This document shows positions 23,826 to 32,085 of a DNA stretch of 42,459 bases, piece by piece. The translations under genes were made by a program, and so were the position numbers. Numbering within the stretch: position 1 is the stretch's first letter; the number at the start of each line of letters is the position of its first letter. Location of the stretch: NCBI GenBank assembly GCA_964557125.1, contig CAZKYX010000008.1, positions 1 through 42,459 of the forward strand, given 5' to 3'. Below the pieces are notes generated by a model, which worked only from the letters and a program-made list of their open reading frames with translations, was not told where the DNA came from and ran no database searches. The DNA is from CAZKYX01 sp964557125 (GTDB taxonomy: Bacteria > Patescibacteriota > Microgenomatia > Levybacterales > GWA1-39-11).

Positions 23826-24741
23826 TTTTACCTCCTCTGGCAATTGACAGGAAAACATCCTCAAGTGTTGGTTTTTTCACTTCAATATCAGTTATAAAAA
23901 TGTTCTCATTGCTTATACCGAAAATTAATTTGGGTATCAGTGTTTCAGTGGTATTAATAATGACTGTAAAATCGTTAATAAACGAGAATCCTTGTTCTTT
24001 TGCATTGAGGTAGTTTTCTACTTTAGTTTTTTTTCCTTCGAAAGTAATTTTTAATTGCGCTTGATTAATCCTTTTTGTCAGTTGGAGTGGAGTATCCTGA
24101 GCAACAATTTTTCCTTTATCAAGAATAATAACTTTGTCACAAATTCTTGTTACTTCCTCCATGTTGTGACTTGTGTAAAGGATTGAGAGTTTTTCGTCAC
24201 TCTTTAGAGTTTCGATAAAACTTAACACTTTATCTGCAATATCAGGGTCAAGAGATGCGGTTGGTTCATCAAGTAAAAGTAATTCAGGGTTGTTAAGAAG
24301 AGACTTGATTATATTAACCCTTGTTTTTTGGCCAGCCGACAAATCCCAAAATCTGTGGTTGAGTAGGCCTCCTACTTCAAAATATTCAGTAAGTTCTAAA
24401 ATTCTTTTTTTAGGTTTTTTTACGGAATAAAGACCGGCAAAGATTAACAAATTTTCCCAAACCGATATTCTTCCCTGAAGTGTATTATATGCTGAAGCAA
24501 AGTTAATTCTTGAGAGACTTTCAACTCTATGCTTGAAAAAATCTTTTCCGAAATATTTTATACTTCCTCCCTCAACAGTGGATATACCTAAAAGCATTTG
24601 AATTGTAGTGGTTTTTCCGGCGCCATTAGGTCCTAAGAAGCCGAGTATTTGACCTTTTTCTAAAGAAAAAGAGATATGGTCAACAGCTGTGTAGCTGCCA
24701 TAAATTTTTGTAAGATTTTCTACTTCGAGAATTTTTGTCAT
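23818..24741 (-). CDS. ABC transporter ATP-binding protein
   Basis: 307 aa. Walker A GPNGAGKTT (37-45), signature LSAGQKTR, Walker B LLLLDEPTASLDP and the switch His in YTSHNMEEV. The ~80-residue C-terminal extension is typical of ABC-2 exporter ATPases (DrrA/CcmA-like). It forms a two-gene exporter with the permease downstream. It starts 3 nt after the CCA-adding enzyme stop, so it is probably in the same transcript. Confidence 0.92.
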   Translation of the reverse strand: MTKILEVENLTKIYGSYTAVDHISFSLEKGQILGFLGPNGAGKTTTIQMLLGISTVEGGSIKYFGKDFFKHRVESLSRINFASAYNTLQGRISVWENLLIFAGLYSVKKPKKRILELTEYFEVGGLLNHRFWDLSAGQKTRVNIIKSLLNNPELLLLDEPTASLDPDIADKVLSFIETLKSDEKLSILYTSHNMEEVTRICDKVIILDKGKIVAQDTPLQLTKRINQAQLKITFEGKKTKVENYLNAKEQGFSFINDFTVIINTTETLIPKLIFGISNENIFITDIEVKKPTLEDVFLSIARGGKND

Positions 24742-24744
24742 AGT

Positions 24745-26124
24745 TCATTTTAGGAATTCACCAATCTCTCTTGCGCGTTTTTCTAAAAATTCTTTATTAT
24801 TTCTTTCAAGATCCTCATCAACTTCAACAAAAAGTGTTTTTAGTACTTCGCCAACTTTTGGGCCGGGTGTGAGGTCGAGGAGTTTCATAATGTCATTTCC
24901 ATCAATTAGTAAATCATTGATAGAAAAGGGTGGATGAAGCTGCTCCTCAAGCCTTTCTTTGAAATTTTTCAATCGCCAACTCTCAGCTTGCTGAGTTCCG
25001 CCACCGAGTCTGTCTCCAATCCTTAAATCAATGATATCTTTTACATTTTCAACACCAACTCTTCTAATAAATCTACGAATCGCGCTATCTGTGATATGTT
25101 CATCTACTGTAAACATGTGCCATCGGATAAGTGTATACATCTTTTCTTTTTCTTTTTTGGAAAGGCGAAGTCTTTCTGCAATTTCTTTTGCTACTTTGCT
25201 TCCGACAACCTCGTGATTGTAGAATATAACATAGCCATCCTCATCCGTTGCCTGTACATATGGTTTTCCAACATCGTGAAGTAGAGTTGAAAGTTTTACG
25301 AGCGGATCATCAGAGGGACAGTGCTTGAGAGACTGAATATTATGAGTAAAGACATCGGTTGTATGATGCCTTCCGGGTCTTTCTTGGGAAATTCCTTTTC
25401 CACGTGCTAGCTCTGGAAAAACAAGATCGAGTATCCCTAAATTGTTGAGCATCTCAATTCCTTTGAATGCATTTTCACTTGCCAGTATTTTAAAAAGTTC
25501 ATCACGAATTCTTTCATTAGAAACGTGTGTAATAAGTTGATAATTTTCCTTTAATGCTTGCAATGTAGTTTCTTCAATTGAAAAATCAAGTTGCGCAGCA
25601 AATCTAACAGCCCGCATGAGACGGAGCGCATCTTCCTTGAATCTATCATCGGCAATTCCGACTGCCCGAATAATTTTTGAATCAAGATCCTTTTTTCCAT
25701 CAACCAAATCAATGAGTTTGTAGCTCAAGTCTTCATTAAGCTCAATTGCAAGAGCATTTACGGTAAAGTCTCTTCTTGTTACATCTTCTTTGAGTGATTT
25801 TCCCCACGCAACATCCAGAGGATGTCTAAAGTCCTCGTATGTGGACTCTGTTCTAAAAGTTGTTACTTCTGCGTATTTTTTTTCGCTCAGACTTTCATCC
25901 GTTTCAAATGGTACTCCAACCGTTCCAAAAGAATTATCATAGAAAGAATTAGGGAAGAGGGTTTGGATCTTTTCAGGAGAAGCCGCCGTTGTGATATCCC
26001 AATCAAGGACCTTCCTGTCCATTAACAAATTTCTAACGCAGCCTCCTACAAGATAAGTTTCAAATCCTGCATTTTTAAGCTGACGATAAATTTTCTGTAC
26101 TGGCTCAATAATTTTTCCTTCCAT
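24745..26124 (-). CDS. cca: CCA tRNA nucleotidyltransferase with HD domain
   Basis: 459 aa. Class II nucleotidyltransferase head: LVGGCVRNLLM and DWDITTAASPE (the DxD metal site), RRDFTVNALA (ATP/CTP selection), and RFKEDALRLMRAVRFAAQLDF. An HD phosphohydrolase domain follows (LSTLLHDVGKP), then the helical tail. It adds or repairs the 3' CCA of tRNAs; the tRNA-Gln in this window does not encode its CCA. The leaderless-type promoter at 26132-26137 drives it, divergent from recJ. Confidence 0.9.
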   Translation of the reverse strand: MEGKIIEPVQKIYRQLKNAGFETYLVGGCVRNLLMDRKVLDWDITTAASPEKIQTLFPNSFYDNSFGTVGVPFETDESLSEKKYAEVTTFRTESTYEDFRHPLDVAWGKSLKEDVTRRDFTVNALAIELNEDLSYKLIDLVDGKKDLDSKIIRAVGIADDRFKEDALRLMRAVRFAAQLDFSIEETTLQALKENYQLITHVSNERIRDELFKILASENAFKGIEMLNNLGILDLVFPELARGKGISQERPGRHHTTDVFTHNIQSLKHCPSDDPLVKLSTLLHDVGKPYVQATDEDGYVIFYNHEVVGSKVAKEIAERLRLSKKEKEKMYTLIRWHMFTVDEHITDSAIRRFIRRVGVENVKDIIDLRIGDRLGGGTQQAESWRLKNFKERLEEQLHPPFSINDLLIDGNDIMKLLDLTPGPKVGEVLKTLFVEVDEDLERNNKEFLEKRAREIGEFLK

Positions 26125-26131
26125 AGTTACA

Positions 26132-26137
26132 AATATA
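26132..26137 (-). promoter_or_regulatory. -10 box for cca
   Basis: Minus-strand TATATT, 7 nt before the ATG at 26124. Confidence 0.5.
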
Positions 26138-26173
26138 ATGATATTATAGTTTATTCATACTGTCGATAACACA

Positions 26174-27820
26174 ATGAAAAAATGGAATGTACTGTCAGAT
26201 AAAAACGTATTTGAAAGCGATGAGGATGTAATTAATGAATTGTTAAAACTCAGAAATATTACAAAAAATATCCGCGAAGAATTTTTCAGTCCTGATGTAA
26301 GAAAGTTAACATTACGTGCAGTTGGAATAGACGAAAAAGAATTTTTGAAATTTTCGAAAAGAATTCATTTAGCATTAAAAAATAATGAAGAAGTCGTTAT
26401 TTTTGGTGACTACGATGTTGATGGGATTTGTGCCTCTGCAATACTTTGGGAAACCCTTTATATAAGGAGTAAAAATGTTAAACCTTATATTCCCTCGCGA
26501 ATTGAAGAAGGATATGGACTATCGGTGAAAGGAATTGATAAGGTGTTGAAGCACTATCCGGACTTAAAACTCATTATCACAGTGGACAATGGAATTGTTG
26601 CCAGCGACGCAGTGGCGTATGCTAATTCAAAAGGAATAGACGTAGCCATAACAGATCATCATGCAAAAGGAGCAACTGTTCCGAAGGCATTCTGTATTTT
26701 GCATACAACTGAGTTGTGTGGTGCAGGAATAGCTTGGTTGTTGGCAAAGGAACTCGGATTTGAAGGAGAAAAAATATTTGAAAAACTTGAACTTGCTGCT
26801 CTTGCGACGATTGCAGATTTGGTCCCCTTAAATAAGTGGAATAGGGCGATAGTAGTCCATGGATTAAAAGTTTTAAGAAGAACAAAAAGACCAGGACTTA
26901 TTGAGCTTTTGGCTGGAGCGAATTTAGAGAAACAAAATATTAGTGTCTATTCAATTGGCCATGTTATTGGTCCTCGGCTTAACGCGAGCGGTCGAATAAC
27001 TCATGCTATTGATAGCCTAAGACTTATTTGTACAAACGACTTTCAGAAAGCTAAGGTTCTTGCTGCAACATTGCAGCATACAAACAAAGATAGGCAAGCG
27101 ATGACTGAGGATGCAGTTGCGCACGCACGCTTATCTGTTGAGGAAATGACAGAAGGAAAAAAAATACTTGTAGTTGCAGATCCTTCGTACGCACAAGGGG
27201 TTGTTGGTCTTATTGCATCAAAGCTTGTTGAAAAATACTATATTCCCTCAATTGCCATTTCGGTTTCAGATGAGATTTCAAAGGGCTCTGCCCGGTCAAT
27301 AAATGGCGTAAATATAATTGAATTATTACGTAGTGTGAGTGATACGCTTATCGAAGCTGGTGGTCATCCCATGGCAGCTGGATTTAGCATCCTAACCAAA
27401 AATATAAAAAAGTTTGAGAAAGCTATTAGTGAAAAAGCGGAGGTTTTTGAGAGTGAGATATTTAAAAGAAAATTGACCATAGATTTACCCTTAGATTTCT
27501 CATTGATGTCGTTTTCACTTTGTGAAAAAATATCATTTCTTTCCCCATTTGGTATGGGTAACCCTGAGCCTTTGTTTATCAGTAAGAATGTTACTGTTGA
27601 TGATGTAAGGCTAATCGGTTCTGGCAAGCGACACTTAAAATTAAAGCTATTCCAAGGAAAAGGAAAAATTTTAGATGCCGTTGGATTTGGAATGGCAGAA
27701 AATCTAGAGCTTGCAAAAGGAGATATTCTACATATTGTATATACTCTTGACAAGAATGTATGGAATGGAAAAGAGTCTTTGCAGCTTAAATTAAAAGACT
27801 TCAGGTCCATTGAGGCTTAG
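26174..27820 (+). CDS. recJ: Single-stranded-DNA exonuclease RecJ
   Basis: 548 aa, the normal length. DHH phosphoesterase motifs: GDYDVDG (Asp79, Asp81, Asp83), VDNG (Asp138), DHH (161-163), and LAALATIADLVPL. GPRLNASGR follows, then the DHHA1 motif GGHPMAAGFS and a C-terminal OB-like region. RecJ degrades single-stranded DNA 5' to 3' in recombination and mismatch or base-excision repair. The stop overlaps the convergent small gene by 4 nt. Confidence 0.93.
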   Translation: MKKWNVLSDKNVFESDEDVINELLKLRNITKNIREEFFSPDVRKLTLRAVGIDEKEFLKFSKRIHLALKNNEEVVIFGDYDVDGICASAILWETLYIRSKNVKPYIPSRIEEGYGLSVKGIDKVLKHYPDLKLIITVDNGIVASDAVAYANSKGIDVAITDHHAKGATVPKAFCILHTTELCGAGIAWLLAKELGFEGEKIFEKLELAALATIADLVPLNKWNRAIVVHGLKVLRRTKRPGLIELLAGANLEKQNISVYSIGHVIGPRLNASGRITHAIDSLRLICTNDFQKAKVLAATLQHTNKDRQAMTEDAVAHARLSVEEMTEGKKILVVADPSYAQGVVGLIASKLVEKYYIPSIAISVSDEISKGSARSINGVNIIELLRSVSDTLIEAGGHPMAAGFSILTKNIKKFEKAISEKAEVFESEIFKRKLTIDLPLDFSLMSFSLCEKISFLSPFGMGNPEPLFISKNVTVDDVRLIGSGKRHLKLKLFQGKGKILDAVGFGMAENLELAKGDILHIVYTLDKNVWNGKESLQLKLKDFRSIEA

Positions 27821-28017
27821 GGTTTTTCCTGAGCGCCAGATAACCTAAAGTTGGCTTCGGTTTTGTCTGGAAAAAAAACGGTAACTTGATCTGAGCATTT
27901 TTGCTCCAGTACAACTGCTTCATTTGTAATGCGCGCAATTTCACGTAACTCTTCAAGTCTTTGTTCTTGAGTCGGTTTTTTATAGGGATTTGATGTAAAA
28001 TATTTGTCTCGTTCCAT
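27817..28017 (-). CDS. Unknown small protein, second gene behind the attenuator
   Basis: 66 aa from MERDKY; not recognised. Charged, with a predicted helix (EQRLEELREIARITNEAVVLEQ) and a short beta-like end (DQVTVFFPDKTEANFRL). The start is one base after the upstream stop (TAACATG), so translation is probably coupled. An alternative ATG at 28044 would overlap the upstream gene. Confidence 0.5.
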   Translation of the reverse strand: MERDKYFTSNPYKKPTQEQRLEELREIARITNEAVVLEQKCSDQVTVFFPDKTEANFRLSGAQEKP

Positions 28018-28018
28018 G

Positions 28019-28486
28019 TTATTTTTCAGTACTTTCAAACTCAAAACTTTGTAAATCGCTACCTAATTTCTCCGATACTGTTCTTGTCATTTTGAGAGCT
28101 GGGTTTGCTCGAAGATATGCTTGATTGAGGGTTTCAATTTTATAAACTCGTGCTGCGAAGTCTAAAGGCAATGAAGATAATTCACCTTGAATTTCAATCA
28201 TGTCATCTATGGGGAGGCGTACATTTTTCATGAGTCTTTCGTATCTGCTGAGAGCCTCAGTAACAGTCAGGAGATTTAATGCCGGATTTACAGCAATAAT
28301 TTCAGCTGTTTCCCTTCGCGAAATTTCCTCCTGTTCATCAACAAATTGTACGAAGTCTTGCTTCTCAGAATTTAGAATTAACTTGTTCAAAAGTTCTTCT
28401 TCAGATTTCTGTGATACAGAAGCCACAACTTTAAACTCTTCCATTGAGAGCGGTTGCATTCTTCGTTCAGTTTCTATTGTGCTCAT
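28019..28486 (-). CDS. Unknown helical protein, first gene behind the attenuator
   Basis: 155 aa, not recognised. Mostly charged and helical, no membrane segment. It holds an internal near-repeat: VNPALNLLTVTEALSRYE and ANPALKMTRTVSEKLGSD (about residues 65-82 and 130-147). The gene sits behind a 130-nt leader with a leader ORF and two exclusive hairpins (28501-28615), so its expression is probably set by attenuation. It seems to form a two-gene operon with the 66-residue protein. Confidence 0.6.
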   Translation of the reverse strand: MSTIETERRMQPLSMEEFKVVASVSQKSEEELLNKLILNSEKQDFVQFVDEQEEISRRETAEIIAVNPALNLLTVTEALSRYERLMKNVRLPIDDMIEIQGELSSLPLDFAARVYKIETLNQAYLRANPALKMTRTVSEKLGSDLQSFEFESTEK

Positions 28487-28500
28487 AATATATTTTCACC

Positions 28501-28534
28501 AAAAAAAAACTCCCTTTATTATTTCAGGGAGTTT
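28501..28534 (-). terminator. Intrinsic terminator in the leader
   Basis: Minus strand: AAACTCCCT (28534-28526), 10-nt loop, AGGGAGTTT (28515-28507), then further T residues to 28501, giving nine T in a row. This is a textbook rho-independent terminator, lying before the gene that starts at 28486. Confidence 0.85.
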
Positions 28535-28563
28535 ACGTAAAACCTTGCTGCACGCAACTCCCT
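28526..28563 (-). promoter_or_regulatory. Alternative (antiterminator) hairpin
   Basis: Minus strand AGGGAGTT at 28563-28556 can pair with AACTCCCT at 28533-28526, the same bases that form the left arm of the terminator. The two hairpins exclude each other. The upstream arm overlaps the stop codon of the leader ORF and can also pair with TCCCT at 28585-28581. Confidence 0.7.
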
Positions 28564-28615
28564 AGCCGGTAAAGGCCTTAAGGGAATTCACTCTAATGTG
28601 CATGTAAAAACTCAT
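28562..28615 (-). CDS. 17-codon leader peptide
   Basis: Encodes MSFYMHIRVNSLKAFTG and ends with TAG at 28564-28562, inside the antiterminator arm. It begins about 6 nt after the predicted transcription start, so it would be translated almost leaderless. It has no run of one amino acid; 14 different residues occur in 17 positions. The case rests on position and structure, not on homology. Confidence 0.55.
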   Translation of the reverse strand: MSFYMHIRVNSLKAFTG

Positions 28616-28627
28616 ATTGATATTGTC

Positions 28628-28657
28628 ATTATATTCCTGTGAAAAGTGTGTTGTCAA
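28628..28657 (-). promoter_or_regulatory. Strong promoter of the attenuated operon
   Basis: Minus strand: -35 TTGACA (28652-28657), 18-bp spacer, -10 TATAAT (28628-28633). Both boxes are perfect consensus, the best promoter in the window. Predicted start near 28621. Confidence 0.8.
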
Positions 28658-28690
28658 GTAGGGTTTTATAGGGTAAATACCTCTTTTTTG

Positions 28691-28699
28691 TGGTATGAT
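28691..28699 (+). promoter_or_regulatory. Extended -10 promoter of aspS
   Basis: TGG-TATGAT, 7 nt before the ATG at 28707. The in-frame ATG at 28695 lies inside this box and is rejected as start. Confidence 0.6.
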
Positions 28700-28706
28700 A
28701 CAGATA

Positions 28707-30059
28707 ATGGATATTAGAATTTTAGCTATTGAAACACTTTCCAGAGCAGGGCAAGATGTACTGTTGGAAGGATGGGTTGAGCGAGTGAGAACACATGGAA
28801 AAATTGCATTTTTTGATTTGAGAGACAGATCGGGTATAATTCAAGTTGTTGCTGCATCCGAGGCAACAGTTGCAAGCGTTGAGAAGTTATCACCTCAATC
28901 GGTCATTGCTATATCTGGGAAAATTAATGAACGCGGTGAGAGATACGTACAAAAAGAAAATCCTCTTGGTACCGTTGAAATCGAGCTGACAAAACCAGTG
29001 GAGATTTTGTCCCTTGCGCAAGAACTCCCTTTTGATATGGGTGGACAAGACCTCAATTTACAGCTTCCAACTCTTCTTGATTACCGAGCTCTCACATTAA
29101 GACACAAAACGGTTTCTCCTATATTTAAAGTGCAATCAGCAATTCTGAAGGGGTTTCGAAATGCTGCTGAAAAACAGGGTGCTGTCGAAATAGTAGTACC
29201 GACTATTGCCGCGTCGGCAACTGAGGGTGGTGCTGAAGTTTTTCCAGTGAAATACTACGAATATGATGCTTTTCTAACTCAGAGTCCTCAATTGTATAAG
29301 CAAATAATGGTTCCTGTTTTTGAAAGGGTTTACACCATTTCTCATGCTTATCGAGCTGAACCGTCTGTTACAACGAGGCATCTTTCAGAGAATACCCAAA
29401 TGGATATGGAAATAGGCTTTGTTGATTTTGCATCACTTCTCAATATTCTTGAAGAAGTCATTGTCGATACATTGAAGTTTGCTCAGGAGGAAGTGGGGAG
29501 TATCATGAAAATGTACAATATTGAGGATATAGCATTTGGGACAATTCCACGACTAACATTGTTAGAGGCGCAAGAAATAATTTACACAGAGTTTGGAAGA
29601 GATTCTAGAGGCGAGAAAGACCTCGCACCACAAGACGAGATTGATATTTGTAAATGGGCAAAAGAAAAAAATAACTCAGACATTGTAACTATTACCCATT
29701 TTCCAACAAAAAAACGAGCATTCTATACAATGCCTGATCCAGAGAATCCTGAATTAAGCTTGAGTTATGATGTGCTCTTTCGTGGTGTCGAGATTTCAAG
29801 CGGCAGTCAGCGAATTAATAATTGCCAAAGCCTTGTCGACGTTATAAGAGAACGCGGAATGAATCCTGATAACTTTAAGTTGTATTTACAGGCATTTGAG
29901 TTTGGAATGCCACCTGAAGGAGGGTTTTCCTTTGGGCTCGAAAGAATCACAATGCATATATTGGGTCTTGCTAACGTACGTGAAGCATCACTATTCCCAA
30001 GAGATATGGAGCGCATCGATGAAAGACTCTCCGCCCAAAAAGACCAAAAAAACAAATAA
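28707..30059 (+). CDS. aspS: Aspartyl-tRNA synthetase, archaeal type
   Basis: 450 aa from MDIRIL. N-terminal OB fold (VLLEGWVERVRTHGKIAFFDLRDRSG) and class II core: ATEGGAEVFPVKYYEYDAFLTQSPQLYKQ, the motif 2 region YRAEPSVTTRHLSE, and motif 3 GGFSFGLERI, with the archaeal EISSGSQR. It lacks the large GAD insert of bacterial AspRS (~590 aa), so it is of the archaeal/eukaryal type (AspRS2). Such enzymes are often non-discriminating and also make Asp-tRNA(Asn) for GatCAB. In T. kodakarensis a Trp in the OB fold supports discrimination; the matching position here seems to be Glu, which does not decide it. Confidence 0.9.
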   Translation: MDIRILAIETLSRAGQDVLLEGWVERVRTHGKIAFFDLRDRSGIIQVVAASEATVASVEKLSPQSVIAISGKINERGERYVQKENPLGTVEIELTKPVEILSLAQELPFDMGGQDLNLQLPTLLDYRALTLRHKTVSPIFKVQSAILKGFRNAAEKQGAVEIVVPTIAASATEGGAEVFPVKYYEYDAFLTQSPQLYKQIMVPVFERVYTISHAYRAEPSVTTRHLSENTQMDMEIGFVDFASLLNILEEVIVDTLKFAQEEVGSIMKMYNIEDIAFGTIPRLTLLEAQEIIYTEFGRDSRGEKDLAPQDEIDICKWAKEKNNSDIVTITHFPTKKRAFYTMPDPENPELSLSYDVLFRGVEISSGSQRINNCQSLVDVIRERGMNPDNFKLYLQAFEFGMPPEGGFSFGLERITMHILGLANVREASLFPRDMERIDERLSAQKDQKNK

Positions 30060-30984
30060 TAAAAAACTTTCCGGAGTTTTTAAAAATACAAACCTCTTTT
30101 ATGTGGGATTGGCCCTTTTTATCTTGACCTCTTCCCTTTTCATATATCTGCTATACCTCTTTCAACAGGTGAATGAAATATATGTTGAAAGAAAAACATA
30201 CCCTGAAATAAAAATAACCTCTATTCCTAATTTTCCAAGAGATAACGGAGCAATAAACGCTTCCTCTGAGGCATATGTAGTGTTTGATAGGGAATCAAGA
30301 AGTGTATTGGCGGGAAAAAATCAAACTTTACGGTTTTCTCCTGCATCAACAGCAAAAATAATGACAGCAATTGTAAGTCTTGAACGCTTTAATACCGAGG
30401 ACTTTATGACAGTACCATCTCTTCTTGGTGTTGAGGGTTCAAAAATGAATCTGTACAGCGGCGAAGAAATTAAGGTTCTAGACCTACTTTACGGAATGAT
30501 GCTTCCATCAGGTAACGATGCTGCGTATACGCTTGCATATAATTACCCAGGGGGTTTTGAGGGGTTTGTTGGTGAAATGAATAGAAAAGCCAAAGAGCTG
30601 CAACTCGTAAATACTCATTTCAGTGATCCAGCTGGCCTTGAAGATTCGAATTACACAACAGCAATAGAGCTTGCTAGACTAGCCTCATACGCTATGCAAA
30701 ATGAAACATTTCGTGAGATAGTAAAAACAAGACAACGAGTTGCATACGATAAGTCATTTTCTGCTGCACACAATCTTTCCAATCTGAATGAGTTGTTACG
30801 ATATGATAATGTGATAGGTGTAAAGACGGGATTTACTAATGAGGCCGGTGGTGTTCTTGTGACTGCGGTTCTTCATGACGGCAGAATCATAATAGTTGTT
30901 GTTTTGAAAAGTGAAAATCGATTTTATGATACAGAAGATTTAATGAACTTTATAGATGAGAAAATTGAATACTCACATCTTTAG
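30019..30984 (+). CDS. dacA: D-alanyl-D-alanine carboxypeptidase (PBP5-like)
   Basis: 321 aa. Basic N-terminus, membrane helix at ~27-48, then a class A low-molecular-weight PBP domain: SxxK as Ser110-Thr-Ala-Lys113, SGN at 164-166, KTG at 269-271. It trims D-Ala from peptidoglycan stem peptides outside the membrane. There is no C-terminal PBP5_C domain; anchoring is by the N-terminal helix. The start MKDSPPKK at 30019 overlaps aspS by 41 nt; the in-frame ATG at 29896 lies deep in aspS and would put a non-membrane extension in front. The stop overlaps the convergent gene by 4 nt. Confidence 0.88.
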   Translation: MKDSPPKKTKKTNNKKLSGVFKNTNLFYVGLALFILTSSLFIYLLYLFQQVNEIYVERKTYPEIKITSIPNFPRDNGAINASSEAYVVFDRESRSVLAGKNQTLRFSPASTAKIMTAIVSLERFNTEDFMTVPSLLGVEGSKMNLYSGEEIKVLDLLYGMMLPSGNDAAYTLAYNYPGGFEGFVGEMNRKAKELQLVNTHFSDPAGLEDSNYTTAIELARLASYAMQNETFREIVKTRQRVAYDKSFSAAHNLSNLNELLRYDNVIGVKTGFTNEAGGVLVTAVLHDGRIIIVVVLKSENRFYDTEDLMNFIDEKIEYSHL

Positions 30985-32033
30985 GGTTGCATTACGCCAT
31001 CAGCAAGAGAAGTATCCGGAATTGCCTCAACATATGCGGTAAAATTAATACCAGTATAGACAATTACTGGTAGGAAATAATCTTTTGTTTTGTCTCCTAA
31101 ATAGAACTTAACTGCTACATCTGTAATATCTACGGTCGTAAGTTTTTGCGGATTTATAATATATGCATTTCCACGTTTTAAATCCTCAAGACCTTGGTCT
31201 GCTGTTTTAATTGGATAGTCTGACTTAGTATCAACGACGGGTCTGTAGTGATAGAATTGGCCTTCAAGAGGCTTCACCTCTCTTACAGGGTAAGATACAG
31301 TGAAATTCAATATTGAGCGTGTAGGGTCTGGGTATACAATCCCTGTTCCGTTTATATCATTTTGGACTAAATTTATATTGGCGTATTTAGCGTTTGCCAA
31401 GTTTTCAGCTTCGATAAGATTTCCGGAACTGTTCTGCAAAAGCACGACTTTTGATTTGCCAAGATCAATGTCATCAATGGGCGATCCAATGCTGCCTAGG
31501 TAAGCAATGACATCCTGTTTGATTTTTTCTTTATCTGGGAGTCTTATGTTGCTTGAAAGGCCAGGGTTATTTAAATAATTTGAGGCAATTGTGAAATTTT
31601 GGTCAAGGATATCGTACTGAATAATAATTCCCGTATTTATTTGCGTCCATTGATAGAGCGTGTCGGTAATTTTGGTCTCATTTTGCACAAAATCATCGTT
31701 TGAAACTCTTGAGCGCGCATTATCAAGAGCGAGCAAATTTGGTTGCGGTTTTGCAATTTCATACACATCAGACCTATCTGCTAGTACAGGTAACTGCCCA
31801 CTTACTGTATTAATTCTATATTCAATTCCTTCCCCTCCTTTTGAAGGGAAATCAATATGAGGGAGTTTTCCAAATTTCTGGACTGGTGGTGGAGCAGGAG
31901 TTGGAAAAAGGATATTTTTTAAGAGTGCTCCCCCCTTGAAAATCATAAAGAGCAGAAAACCACCGACAGAAAGTGCTGCAAGAATTTTGAGAGTGAGACG
32001 TGTTTCTTTTGTGACAGTCGCAAGAGAAGCCAT
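30981..32033 (-). CDS. Unknown membrane-anchored extracytoplasmic protein
   Basis: 350 aa. One N-terminal helix (~14-34), a Pro-rich stretch (FPTPAPPPV), then ~300 residues of mixed alpha/beta without Cys. The pattern (LPDKEKIKQDVIAYL, VSYPVREVKPLEGQF, SDYPIKTADQGLEDLKRGNAYI, VKFYLGDKTKDYFLPVIVYTG) has the look of YycH/YycI-type or PepSY-like exported domains, but I cannot assign it. AGGAAG lies 14 nt before the ATG. Divergent from gltX. Confidence 0.6.
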   Translation of the reverse strand: MASLATVTKETRLTLKILAALSVGGFLLFMIFKGGALLKNILFPTPAPPPVQKFGKLPHIDFPSKGGEGIEYRINTVSGQLPVLADRSDVYEIAKPQPNLLALDNARSRVSNDDFVQNETKITDTLYQWTQINTGIIIQYDILDQNFTIASNYLNNPGLSSNIRLPDKEKIKQDVIAYLGSIGSPIDDIDLGKSKVVLLQNSSGNLIEAENLANAKYANINLVQNDINGTGIVYPDPTRSILNFTVSYPVREVKPLEGQFYHYRPVVDTKSDYPIKTADQGLEDLKRGNAYIINPQKLTTVDITDVAVKFYLGDKTKDYFLPVIVYTGINFTAYVEAIPDTSLADGVMQP

Positions 32034-32050
32034 ATATGATGATTACTTCC

Positions 32051-32079
32051 TTGAGTATAGGGTGTTTTTACAGTAAAAT
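32051..32079 (+). promoter_or_regulatory. Promoter of gltX
   Basis: -35 TTGAGT (32051-32056), 17-bp spacer, -10 TAAAAT (32074-32079), 6 nt before the ATG at 32086; leaderless geometry. Confidence 0.65.
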
Positions 32080-32085
32080 GCAAAT

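Noticed and set aside
28501..28620. Leader RNA as 4.5S, 6S, tmRNA or a known riboswitch
   Set aside because: I saw none of the conserved cores (SRP GGAAG/AGCA loop, tRNA-like T-arm, common riboswitch motifs); the leader ORF with exclusive stems explains the sequence better. A covariance search would settle it.
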